Source: Lewinellaceae bacterium
GTDB taxonomy: Bacteria > Bacteroidota > Bacteroidia > Chitinophagales > Saprospiraceae
Length of the DNA: 64,000 nt
Assembly: GCA_016712415.1 (NCBI GenBank)
Contig: JADJRC010000001.1
Location: 434,001-498,000, forward strand
Direction: 5' to 3'
The notes under the pieces are model-generated. The model had not been told where the DNA came from. It did no database searches and was given only the letters and a program-made list of their open reading frames with translations. Positions 7,173-14,894 of the stretch are shown here, in pieces (the first letter of the stretch is position 1; every line of letters starts with the position of its first letter). The position numbers and the translations under genes are program-made.

Positions 7173-8084
7173 TCAAAGTCCTTTAGGTTTCTTCAGTGTA
7201 AACACCCGGGCGATATTAAACCCGAAGCGGACGCCGCTCAGCATTTTGCCGGAGGCATCCTTGAAAAACCAGTCTTCCGGTGTTTCCGTGATAAAACCTT
7301 TGTAGGTCATGTCCTGCGCGTTGGTGAAATGCATCGAGAACACGTGGCCGCCCGTTTCGATCTCGAAGCCAACAGACAAGCAGTTGGCAAAATCCTGGCT
7401 GATCTGGCCGTCGGGCACGTAGTAATACTCCACGTTAAATGTGAGGCGCCGGGTAAGTTTGATGCGACCGGCGCCGCCGATGGCAAACACATCGTTTTTA
7501 TCATCGGGGGTGGGCACGAGGTTGCGGTGCACCAGGGTAGGCATGAGTTGCAGCGACAGGCTTTCGTTGAACTTGCGCGCGATGAGCAACTGGTGGGTGT
7601 AGTACAGCCGCGAACTGAAAGTGTACTCCCGCTCGGTATTTTGAAATTTGAGCGTCCGGATTTGCCCGTCGATCAGGTATGACAGCGATATGGGCATGTT
7701 GCGTTTGCCGGTGCTCTGTCGCAGCAACTTGTACTTTGCAAAGCCGTCGATCAATTTCTCCCGGCCGCCGCGGCCCACACCGACCATCAGCCGGTCGGTA
7801 ATACCGTAGTCCAGACCGATACGGATATTGGCGCCGTCGAGACCGAACATGTCGTACACGCCATTGCGAATCGGGTTGAACCGGTGCGATATTTTGGCAT
7901 CCAGCACGCCGGCGCCGCAGTTCTCGACGGAGTGACCGTTTACGATACGCGTGGTTTTGAAGGTTGCCGTGGTGTAGTCGGTGGTTTCCTCTTCGCCCAA
8001 CAGGGAAAGCAGGTCGTTCTGGGCATTCAGTACACTTGCCCCGAACAACAACGTCAGGAGCACGGGTAAGTAGATTTTTTTCAT
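7173..8084 (-). CDS. DUF5777 family outer-membrane beta-barrel protein
   Basis: A 303-residue protein with a clear signal peptide (MKKIYLPVLLTLLFGASVLNA, cleavage near QND) and alternating beta strands typical of a small outer-membrane barrel. It matches the DUF5777 type (DAKISHRFNPIRNG, DYGITDRLMVGVGRG). It is the last gene of a five-gene minus-strand group, 41 bases after the yceI-like gene. The family often sits beside YceI and cytochrome proteins in Bacteroidota, which suggests a barrel linked to small redox or lipid-binding proteins; its function is not established. It ends at the bidirectional terminator at 7107-7154. Confidence 0.85.
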   Translation of the reverse strand: MKKIYLPVLLTLLFGASVLNAQNDLLSLLGEEETTDYTTATFKTTRIVNGHSVENCGAGVLDAKISHRFNPIRNGVYDMFGLDGANIRIGLDYGITDRLMVGVGRGGREKLIDGFAKYKLLRQSTGKRNMPISLSYLIDGQIRTLKFQNTEREYTFSSRLYYTHQLLIARKFNESLSLQLMPTLVHRNLVPTPDDKNDVFAIGGAGRIKLTRRLTFNVEYYYVPDGQISQDFANCLSVGFEIETGGHVFSMHFTNAQDMTYKGFITETPEDWFFKDASGKMLSGVRFGFNIARVFTLKKPKGL

Positions 8085-8125
8085 AAAAGATTGTTTTTCT
8101 TTGATGTAAGCAGCAGTGTTTCCGG

Positions 8126-8686
8126 TCAGTTGCCTTTCTTCATGGGGTTGAGTGTGGCGTCTACCGTGATTTTGATGTCGTTTGAAATATTGGCCACTTT
8201 GGCGGCCTCGATCTTGATATTATAGTCGGTGCATTTCACCGTAAACTCGGAGAATATTTTCAGTGCGCCGTCGCCGACGGTGAGGGTACCGGATACTTCT
8301 ATATCTTTCTCCACGCCGTGGATTTTCATCTTGCCCTTTACCTTGGCTTGATAGGCGCCGTCTTTACTCAGGTTGAGGTCGCTGAAATTGGTAATCGAAC
8401 CTTTAAAGGTGGCATCCGGGTATTTCGACGACTCCATATAGTTCTCGTTGAAGTGCTCCTGCATGAGCGCCTTTTCGAACAAAAACCCTTTGATGAGCAC
8501 TTTCCACTCCATGGCGCCGGAGGCAGCATCGAGCACTGCCGTTCCGCTTTTGCTCACCGCTTCAATTTTTTCCATGGAAGCGTCGGAAAAGAATTTCACT
8601 TTGGCGTCGCGGGTAAAAAATTTCTGGGAAAACGCCGGAGCGCTAAAGGCGATGAGTGCAGCAAACAGCAAGAGTCGTTTTTGCAT
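8126..8686 (-). CDS. YceI family lipid-binding-like periplasmic protein
   Basis: A 186-residue protein with a signal peptide (MQKRLLLFAALIAFSAPAFS) and the YceI fold pattern (KFFTRDAKVKFFSDASMEKI, then SSKYPDATFKGSI and VSGTLTVGDGALKIFSEF). YceI proteins form a lipocalin-like barrel that binds isoprenoid quinone-like lipids. Here it lies between an OB-fold protein and a DUF5777 barrel, 35 and 41 bases away, in one operon that also encodes cytochrome-like lipoproteins. A quinone or polyisoprenoid ligand would suit that company but is inferred. Confidence 0.9.
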   Translation of the reverse strand: MQKRLLLFAALIAFSAPAFSQKFFTRDAKVKFFSDASMEKIEAVSKSGTAVLDAASGAMEWKVLIKGFLFEKALMQEHFNENYMESSKYPDATFKGSITNFSDLNLSKDGAYQAKVKGKMKIHGVEKDIEVSGTLTVGDGALKIFSEFTVKCTDYNIKIEAAKVANISNDIKITVDATLNPMKKGN

Positions 8687-8721
8687 GATAACCGGATTTG
8701 ATGAACGAATAGTTTTTTCTT

Positions 8722-9132
8722 TTACTTTACCTCTACACAGCGGGTCAGTTGAACGTCGAAGTTGAGGCCGGTGCAGTTGCCTTTGAAGGTAACCGTTTCA
8801 CCCTCGGTAAACTCCGAGCGCGGGTGCTTGCTCAGGGGGTCGAGTTCGCACAGTACACCAAAATCGCTTCCGGTGTTGAGGCTGACTTTAACGGTGCCGT
8901 CTTCGGCTTTGGTCGTTTCTTTTACCTTGCCGCTGACTGCGATCATCTTGTCCAGGTACTTGGCATTGGCGGCCGTTTCGTCGGCACTGTACTCGTTGAA
9001 CAGCGCCGCAGCATCGATCGCCAGGTCGGCCTTGGCGGTTTGCATATCGACGTGGGGTTTGTTCCAGAGATAGTAACCGATTGCGCCGCCGGCAAAGGCG
9101 ACAGCCAGGAGCAGATAAATGATACGTTTCAT
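8722..9132 (-). CDS. Membrane-anchored OB-fold (tRNA_anti-like) protein
   Basis: A 136-residue protein with one N-terminal membrane anchor (MKRIIYLLLAVAFAGGAIGYYLW) followed by an OB-fold domain of the tRNA_anti-like family (YLDKMIAVSGKVKET, then TVTFKGNCTGLNFDVQL). In this family the fold is exported and is not expected to bind tRNA. Cysteines in VLCELD, KGNC and TRC could form disulfides in the periplasm. It is 35 bases upstream of yceI and 51 bases downstream of a cytochrome-like lipoprotein gene, so it is probably co-transcribed. Its partner is unknown. Confidence 0.8.
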   Translation of the reverse strand: MKRIIYLLLAVAFAGGAIGYYLWNKPHVDMQTAKADLAIDAAALFNEYSADETAANAKYLDKMIAVSGKVKETTKAEDGTVKVSLNTGSDFGVLCELDPLSKHPRSEFTEGETVTFKGNCTGLNFDVQLTRCVEVK

Positions 9133-9183
9133 TGTAATATTGGTTGTGGTTCAAAAAAATCCTTGGCAATACCAGGCGCCGCG

Positions 9184-9564
9184 TCAGTTATTCGGGGCGC
9201 CGGCTTTGACCCAGGCTTCAATTTTTTGCCGGTTGCAAATTAGCATCAGGCCGGTTTGCGGCATCGGGTTGCCGGCGTTGTTGATCCGGTCGAGCAATGC
9301 ACCGCTCATCGCAACGGCTTTGAATTCTGCGTGCGTCTCAAAAGGAATGCCTGAAAACGAAGGAGAGGTTGAAATGTGGCATTCGTCGCAGTGATCCTGC
9401 ATGATCTTTCTGATCTCCACGCTGTAACGCAAGTTGGCGGTATCGCACAAGGTAGTATCTGCACCGTACAGGTCTATCTCGTTGTCGTAATAGCAGGAGG
9501 AAGGCACGGAGACAACAAAGAGGATACCGGCAAGCAACCCGAAGGCTAAGATTGTTTCTTTCAT
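9184..9564 (-). CDS. c-type cytochrome-like lipoprotein
   Basis: A 126-residue protein with a lipobox-like signal (FVVSVPSSCYYDNE, Cys24) and one heme-binding motif CDECH. A downstream Met (NPMPQTG) may be the axial ligand, as in other small mono-heme lipoproteins of Bacteroidota. It would sit on the periplasmic side of the envelope. A TACCTTTG box at 9601-9608 suggests it opens a transcription unit running through the OB-fold, YceI and DUF5777 genes. Electron transfer is inferred from the heme motif only. Confidence 0.8.
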   Translation of the reverse strand: MKETILAFGLLAGILFVVSVPSSCYYDNEIDLYGADTTLCDTANLRYSVEIRKIMQDHCDECHISTSPSFSGIPFETHAEFKAVAMSGALLDRINNAGNPMPQTGLMLICNRQKIEAWVKAGAPNN

Positions 9565-9600
9565 GTTTTGAGAAAATACAATTTTGAGTTTTTAAGGCGC

Positions 9601-9608
9601 CAAAGGTA
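9601..9608 (-). promoter_or_regulatory. -7 box TACCTTTG for the cytochrome/YceI operon
   Basis: On the minus strand this reads TACCTTTG, an exact TAnnTTTG match, 37 bases before the start codon at 9564. No convincing TTG is present at -33. Confidence 0.5.
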
Positions 9609-9704
9609 GTACTTCGCAGTAAAACCGGGACTTTCAATACCCTGCCTGGACTGTCTAAAAGACCATTTTGACAAAATCCGACTGTCGCCCTTGTATTTGA
9701 CCGG

Positions 9705-10459
9705 TCAATTGTCCTGTGCACCGGCATTGATCCACGACTGTAATTTGGCGATGGTACAGTCGTCCAGTTTGGCGCCGCCTTTGGGCATCCAGTTGCTGGT
9801 ACGCGTTACGACGTCGAGAAGCTTGCCATTTTGGACCTGTTGTTTGACATTGGCATAAGACGCGAGGTTGATGCCGCCCTGTGGGTTGCTGCCGCTGTGG
9901 CAACCCTGGCACCTGGCCTGAATCAGGGGCTGTACAAATACGCTGTACTGCACATTGGTGGTTTCGCAGGCGCCGTAGTTTTCATTACAACCGTTATTTT
10001 TGGCGCCTTGTTGCACCCATTTGCCAATGAGGTTGATCTGATCCTGCGACAGGGGCGGCTTGCCGTATGGCATCCGGTCGTCGGGGTCGCTGTCGAGCAA
10101 AACCCGCATCAGCTTGTTTTCGCCCCAGTTGTTGTCGGTCACGTGCTCCACCGTAGACAGCAGGGTTTGGTACGAAACGAGGACCACCCTTCCTGACGGT
10201 CGGCGGCATTGTGGCACCCCGATTCCGTGCAATTGGAGACCAGGAGCGGCAATATCTGGTTTTGAAAATATACGGAATCGGGATCGCACAAAATGCCGGA
10301 ACCGTTGTTTCCGTTGGGACCTGTACCCGGGCCGCCCGGATTTTGGGTCGTATCCGTCGGATTGGGGTCGCCGGTCAGGAGGGGTTCGTGTTTACAGGAA
10401 GGTGTGGAAAGGCCGATGATAAGGGCCGCAAGTAAAATGGGGAGCGCAAATTGCTGCAT
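9705..10459 (-). pseudogene. Two-heme cytochrome c lipoprotein, frameshifted
   Basis: About 251 residues if the frame is repaired. The N-terminus is a lipoprotein signal (LSTPSCKHEP, Cys22) followed by a Pro/Gly/Asn-rich linker and a first heme-type motif CTESGCH (a CX4CH form). The second half holds a standard CQGCH and a Met-containing NWMPKGGAK segment, the layout of planctomycete-type cytochrome c domains. The frames join near 10187-10189, a CCC run (GGG on the coding strand) where one base seems to be missing; restoring it gives a continuous ADRQEGVVLVSYQ. It lies 140 bases upstream of the second cytochrome gene in the same direction. Sequencing error is the likelier cause, since both halves are well kept. 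Confidence 0.8.
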
Positions 10460-10520
10460 AGTCAGAACAAATTAACGAAGGCGGGTGTTGGGAAGAACCA
10501 ATTTATGAGTCGTATTAACG

Positions 10521-10528
10521 CAAATCTA
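10521..10528 (-). promoter_or_regulatory. -7 box TAGATTTG for the two-heme cytochrome gene
   Basis: Read on the minus strand this is an exact TAnnTTTG match 61 bases upstream of the ATG at 10459, giving a leader of about 55 bases. Confidence 0.5.
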
Positions 10529-10589
10529 CCCGGCCACACAGGATACGGGGCCATATTTTTTACCGAACCCGGAAAATCAGTTGCTGAAC

Positions 10590-10721
10590 ATGGATAAAAA
10601 GGATTGGAAGTCCCGTTTGCGCCATCTTGGAATGGCGGGCATCTTGTTTTTTACCGTTAAAGGTATCATCACCCTGACGGCCGGCGCCTGGTTGCTGAAC
10701 TGGCTGGGTTGCGGGGATTAG
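10590..10721 (+). CDS. Small single-pass membrane protein (43 residues)
   Basis: A 43-residue open frame starting MDKKDWKSRLRHLGMAG and continuing through one hydrophobic helix (ILFFTVKGIITLTAGAWLLNWLG) to CGD and a TAG stop. Basic residues at the N-terminus predict the N-terminus inside. The charged start, single helix and compact length are typical of genuine small membrane proteins, and the frame is free of the low-complexity look of shadow frames. It sits alone between the divergent cytochrome operon and uvrA. No function can be assigned. Confidence 0.55.
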   Translation: MDKKDWKSRLRHLGMAGILFFTVKGIITLTAGAWLLNWLGCGD

Positions 10722-10806
10722 GTGGCGGCGCCCTGTCCTTATTTTCAAAAATTTGTTTTAAAAGTCGCCGGTTTTTTGCAAATTTGCGCCCTTATGCTTT
10801 TGCCTA

Positions 10807-13674
10807 ATGTCAGAGATGATTTTGAACGATAAAAAACAAAGCGCTTCAGAGGAAACCGATCTTGTCGACCTTGATCATATCACCATTAAGGGCGCCCGAA
10901 CCAATAATCTGCGCAACGTCGACCTGCGTATCCCCAAGAATAAACTGGTGGTCGTAACGGGTGTTTCCGGCTCCGGAAAATCGAGCATTACGATGGATAC
11001 CCTCTACGCTGAAGGCCAGCGACGCTACGTGGAAAGCTTGTCCAGCTATGCCCGGCAGTTCCTCGGACGCATGAAAAAACCCGATGTTGACTATATCCGG
11101 GGCATTTGTCCCGCCATCGCCATCGAACAGCGCGTCACCACCGGCAACACCCGCTCCACCGTGGGCAGCATGACCGAGGTGTACGATTTTCTGCGCCTGT
11201 TGTACGCCCGAATCGGAAAATTTTACTCGCCGGTATCGGGGGAGATCGTGAAAAAACACGAAGTGTCCGACGTCATCGACCACATCCGGCAACTGCCGGA
11301 AGGCGCGCGCGGACTCGTGCTGATTCCATTCAGTAAAAAATACAAGGAGCGCACGCTCGGCCAGGAATTAAACCTTTTGTTGCAAAAAGGCTATACCCGC
11401 CTGCAATTCGGCGAGGAGACCCTCCGCATCGAGGATGTACTCGACGGCTCCGAAAAACGCTTCGATACCGGGCAACCTGCGTATACGTTCAGCGACCGGG
11501 ATTTGTACGTTCTGATCGACCGATTCGTCCACTCCGGTATGGAGGAAAGCGACTGGATGCGTTTGGCCGACTCGATCAACACCGCTTTTTTTGAAAGCGA
11601 AGGCGAATGTGTTATTCAGACGGTGGACGGTGGACGGTCTACCGTTTTCAACAACCGTTTCGAACTCGACGGCATACAGTTTCCGGAACCGACTCCGCAG
11701 CTGTTCAACTACAACAACCCCTACGGCGCCTGCCCTACCTGCGAAGGATACGGGCGTATCCTGGGCGTCGACCGCGATAAGGTGGTGCCGGACAAGACCA
11801 AATCGGTATACGATGGCGCGCTGGCGCCCTGGAAAGGAGAAAAATACGGCGAATGGCTCAGCGCATTCCTCAAAAACGCGCACCGCTTCGACTTCCCCGT
11901 CCACACGCCTTTCGAGCATCTGAGCAAAGAACAGATCAAACTGTTGTGGAGCGGAAACCAGTATTTTGAGGGTGTCGACGCCTTTTTTAAGGAACTGGAA
12001 AGCAAAACCTACAAAATACAAAACCGCGTCACGCTGGCACGTTACCGCGGTCGCACCGTATGCCCTACCTGCGACGGCGGGCGGCTTCGGCAGGAAGCGC
12101 TTTGTGTAAAAATCAGCGGCAGGAATATCTCTGAACTTACCGGCGAACCCCTTGATGAGGTGCTGTCGTTCTTCGAAACCCTCGAACTCAGCGAACACGA
12201 CCGGCAGGTGGCCAAACGGCTGCTGCTCGAAGTACACAACCGCCTGAAATTCATGGTCGAACTCGGCCTTGGGTACCTGACCCTCGACCGCATATCCAAT
12301 ACACTTTCGGGCGGCGAGACACAGCGCATCCACCTCACCCGTACCCTCGGCAGCAACCTGACCGCCTCGATGTACCTGCTCGACGAACCCTCCGTCGGTC
12401 TGCACCCCCGCGATACCGGTCGACTGGTGAAAGTATTGAAAGAACTGCGCGACCTGGGCAACACGGTTGTTGTGGTCGAGCACGAGGAGGAAGTCATCAA
12501 AAATGCCGATTATATGGTCGACATGGGCCCCGAAGCAGGTGTACATGGCGGCAATGTGGTGTATGCCGGCGATTTTTCCAGGATCAATACCGCAGCGCCG
12601 GAAAGCCTGACAGCCAAATATATGTCGGGCAAAATGGCGATCCGGACACCCGGCAGCCGGCGGTCAACCCGTGAGTTCCTGACCCTGAGAGGCGCCCGGC
12701 AGCACAACCTGAAAAATGTGGATGTCCGGATACCCCTGCACTGCCTCACGGTGGTGAGCGGCGTGTCGGGTTCGGGCAAAACCACACTGGTTCGCGATAT
12801 CCTGTACCCCGCGCTGATGCAACACCTGCCCGACAACCCCGGCAAGCAACCCGGCCTGTTCGACGGACTGGATGGAAACGTAAAAAGGGTGTCGCGCGTG
12901 GAGTTTATCAACCAGAGCCCCATCGGGAAAAGCAGTCGCTCCAACCCCGTCACTTACGTAAAAGCGTACGATTATATCCGCGACCTGTTTGCGGGACAGC
13001 AACTCTCCAAAATTCGCGGTTTTCAACCCAAACACTTCAGTTTTAACGTGGAGGGTGGGCGCTGCGAGACCTGCAAAGGTGAGGGCGAACAGGTGGTGGA
13101 AATGCAGTTCCTGGCCGATGTGCACCTCGAATGCGAAGAGTGCAAGGGGCGCCGGTTCAAACAGGAGGTGCTCGACGTGGAATACAAGGGCAAAACCATC
13201 TTCGATGTGCTGAACATGAGCATCGAGGAGGCGCTCGATTTTTTCAAGGGCAACAAGGAGATCATCGACCGCATCCGGCCGCTCAACGATGTGGGTCTCG
13301 GCTATGTACAACTCGGTCAGTCGTCGTCGACCCTGTCGGGCGGCGAGGCCCAGCGTGTCAAACTGGCATCTTTCCTGATTCGCGACAATGCCGGCGGACA
13401 CATCTTCTTTATATTCGACGAACCCACTACCGGACTTCATTTTCACGACATCCAGAAATTGCTCGACGCCATCAACGCACTGGTGGAAAAAGGCCACAGC
13501 GTGCTGGTGGTGGAACACAATATGGAGGTCATCAAATCGGCCGACTGGGTCATCGACCTGGGCCCGGAAGGGGGAAAGGAAGGGGGCAACCTCGTGTATG
13601 AAGGCGCCCCCGAAGGTTTGGTCAAAGTGAAGGAAAGCCATACCGCCAGGTATCTGGCGGACAAACTGAAGTAG
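10807..13674 (+). CDS. uvrA: Excinuclease ABC subunit UvrA
   Basis: A 955-residue UvrA, the DNA-damage sensor of nucleotide excision repair. It has two ABC ATPase modules: Walker A GVSGSGKSS at residues 52-60 and GVSGSGKTT at 652-660, with signatures LSGGETQR near 500 and LSGGEAQR near 843. Zinc-binding CPTC pairs lie at 309 and 419, and the C-terminal zinc finger spans CETC (753) to CEEC (about 776). The length is normal. A 20-bp intergenic repeat found twice near 19.5-19.7 kb also occurs inside this gene (11618-11637), encoding the QTVDGGRS region without breaking the frame. uvrB is not in the window, as is usual for a dispersed uvr system. Confidence 0.98.
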   Translation: MSEMILNDKKQSASEETDLVDLDHITIKGARTNNLRNVDLRIPKNKLVVVTGVSGSGKSSITMDTLYAEGQRRYVESLSSYARQFLGRMKKPDVDYIRGICPAIAIEQRVTTGNTRSTVGSMTEVYDFLRLLYARIGKFYSPVSGEIVKKHEVSDVIDHIRQLPEGARGLVLIPFSKKYKERTLGQELNLLLQKGYTRLQFGEETLRIEDVLDGSEKRFDTGQPAYTFSDRDLYVLIDRFVHSGMEESDWMRLADSINTAFFESEGECVIQTVDGGRSTVFNNRFELDGIQFPEPTPQLFNYNNPYGACPTCEGYGRILGVDRDKVVPDKTKSVYDGALAPWKGEKYGEWLSAFLKNAHRFDFPVHTPFEHLSKEQIKLLWSGNQYFEGVDAFFKELESKTYKIQNRVTLARYRGRTVCPTCDGGRLRQEALCVKISGRNISELTGEPLDEVLSFFETLELSEHDRQVAKRLLLEVHNRLKFMVELGLGYLTLDRISNTLSGGETQRIHLTRTLGSNLTASMYLLDEPSVGLHPRDTGRLVKVLKELRDLGNTVVVVEHEEEVIKNADYMVDMGPEAGVHGGNVVYAGDFSRINTAAPESLTAKYMSGKMAIRTPGSRRSTREFLTLRGARQHNLKNVDVRIPLHCLTVVSGVSGSGKTTLVRDILYPALMQHLPDNPGKQPGLFDGLDGNVKRVSRVEFINQSPIGKSSRSNPVTYVKAYDYIRDLFAGQQLSKIRGFQPKHFSFNVEGGRCETCKGEGEQVVEMQFLADVHLECEECKGRRFKQEVLDVEYKGKTIFDVLNMSIEEALDFFKGNKEIIDRIRPLNDVGLGYVQLGQSSSTLSGGEAQRVKLASFLIRDNAGGHIFFIFDEPTTGLHFHDIQKLLDAINALVEKGHSVLVVEHNMEVIKSADWVIDLGPEGGKEGGNLVYEGAPEGLVKVKESHTARYLADKLK

Positions 13675-13692
13675 TGTTCCGCAACAAAAGCG

Positions 13693-14046
13693 TCAGGCTT
13701 CGGCTGCAGGCGCATCCGCTTCGCCCGCCGGGCGGGAGCGGCCCTTGCCCCAGCGCTGCATCACCTGCTCGCGCTCTTCCTGTGTCATATTATGCCAGCG
13801 TTCGCGCATGCCCTTGCGCATCCGCCAGCCCCGTCCACCCCGCCAGCCGCCACGGGAGAAGCCCCCTGTGAGCAGTCGGCCCAGGAACATCAGGCCTGCG
13901 GTTTGGATAAGGTCAAGCGTCGGCAGTCCGAAAAGCGGCGCAGCAAAAGCATTCCACAGCAGCATGGTCACGCCGGTGAATACAAAAAACAGGAGCAGTC
14001 CGAAAAAAACTGCTTTGGCTACCCATTGCCATCTTATGTGTTTCAT
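13693..14046 (-). CDS. Small membrane protein following an ECF sigma gene
   Basis: A 117-residue protein with hydrophobic segments near residues 10-32 (AKAVFFGLLLFFVFTGVTMLLW) and 36-58, then a Gly/Arg-rich stretch and a charged tail (MTQEEREQVMQRWGKG). It starts 58 bases after the sigma-factor stop on the same strand, so the two are probably co-transcribed. That position is often held by anti-sigma factors, but no zinc-binding anti-sigma motif is visible. It could be a regulator or simply a target. It converges on uvrA with an 18-base gap. Confidence 0.7.
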   Translation of the reverse strand: MKHIRWQWVAKAVFFGLLLFFVFTGVTMLLWNAFAAPLFGLPTLDLIQTAGLMFLGRLLTGGFSRGGWRGGRGWRMRKGMRERWHNMTQEEREQVMQRWGKGRSRPAGEADAPAAEA

Positions 14047-14104
14047 AGTGAAGGTGATTTGTTAAGTGATTGGTTGAGAAAAACTTTGAGGTTCAGGCGC
14101 TTTC

Positions 14105-14677
14105 TCAGAGGACCCATTGGGCAAAATGTTCGCGGAGCCGAAGTACCGCATAGCGTTTCCGCGACAGGAGCGTATTGACAGGCACACCGGTTCGCCCGGC
14201 CAATTCCCGGAACGAAACATCGTAGAGTTCATGGGCAACGAACACCTCCCGCTGTTCGGGAGGCAGTTGATCCAGTACGCGTTCCAGTTCCGACCAGAAT
14301 TCCTGCGTTTCCAGCAGGGTGTCGGGCAGGTTTTCTTCCAGCCAGTAATCGAACATCACTCCGGCTGATGCAGGGTCGTCGCCTTCGTCGCCGGAGTCGC
14401 CCGCCGGCGCAATCCTGCTGAACGGCACCGTTTTCTTTTTCCGGTAATAGTCTGTCACACGGTTGCGTGCGGCGGTAAACAGCCAGTTGCCGACCTGCTC
14501 AATCGAGTCGATATCTTCCTGCCGGGTCAACTGTAGCCATACATCCTGTGCGGCGTCTTCGGCAGCCTCCAGGTCGTCGATTTTCGAACGCACAAAGGCC
14601 AGCACCCGTTTGCCGTATTGTGCAAACCACCCTGTTATAGTACTGTCGCGTTGCCGTGTCACGAGGTCGAGTTCCAA
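14105..14677 (-). CDS. ECF-type RNA polymerase sigma factor
   Basis: A sigma-70 family factor of the extracytoplasmic-function type, with region 2 (YGKRVLAFVRSKI, then AEDAAQDVWLQL) and region 4 (LDQLPPEQREVFVAHEL, then SFRELAGRTGVPVNTLLSRK). The reading frame is open up to a GTG at 14770, but the extra residues look non-coding. A TTG at 14677 preceded by AAAAGG gives 190 residues and the usual short N-terminus. The acidic linker (SGDEGDDPASAG) between the regions is long. It is probably co-transcribed with the small membrane protein downstream. Its regulon cannot be read from the window. Confidence 0.88.
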   Translation of the reverse strand: MELDLVTRQRDSTITGWFAQYGKRVLAFVRSKIDDLEAAEDAAQDVWLQLTRQEDIDSIEQVGNWLFTAARNRVTDYYRKKKTVPFSRIAPAGDSGDEGDDPASAGVMFDYWLEENLPDTLLETQEFWSELERVLDQLPPEQREVFVAHELYDVSFRELAGRTGVPVNTLLSRKRYAVLRLREHFAQWVL

Positions 14678-14811
14678 GTTTTTGAACCTTTTATACAAGG
14701 CATGACGGATGAGTGAGCGGAATATTTTATCCGTGGGAAAAAATTTGAATGCCCTGGTGTGCGTCAACACAAATTGGGGTCTGTTTTCTCAAACCAATTT
14801 ACTTTGAGCAT

Positions 14812-14842
14812 AAAAAAAGGCGTCTCCGCCTGGAAGACGCCC
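14812..14842 (-). terminator. Intrinsic terminator of the haloperoxidase unit
   Basis: GGCGTC and GACGCC pair around an 11-base loop. On the minus strand the stem is followed by seven T residues (A run at 14812-14818). It lies 53 bases past the haloperoxidase stop and separates that unit from the sigma gene. Confidence 0.75.
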
Positions 14843-14894
14843 CTTGCAGGGAATCGCCGGTTTCAGGATATCATCCCAAAACCAGGATCACCGG

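Noticed and set aside
11368..12546. A 392-codon open frame antisense to uvrA
   Set aside because: Complete overlap with the UvrA ATPase and zinc-binding regions; no domain features of its own.
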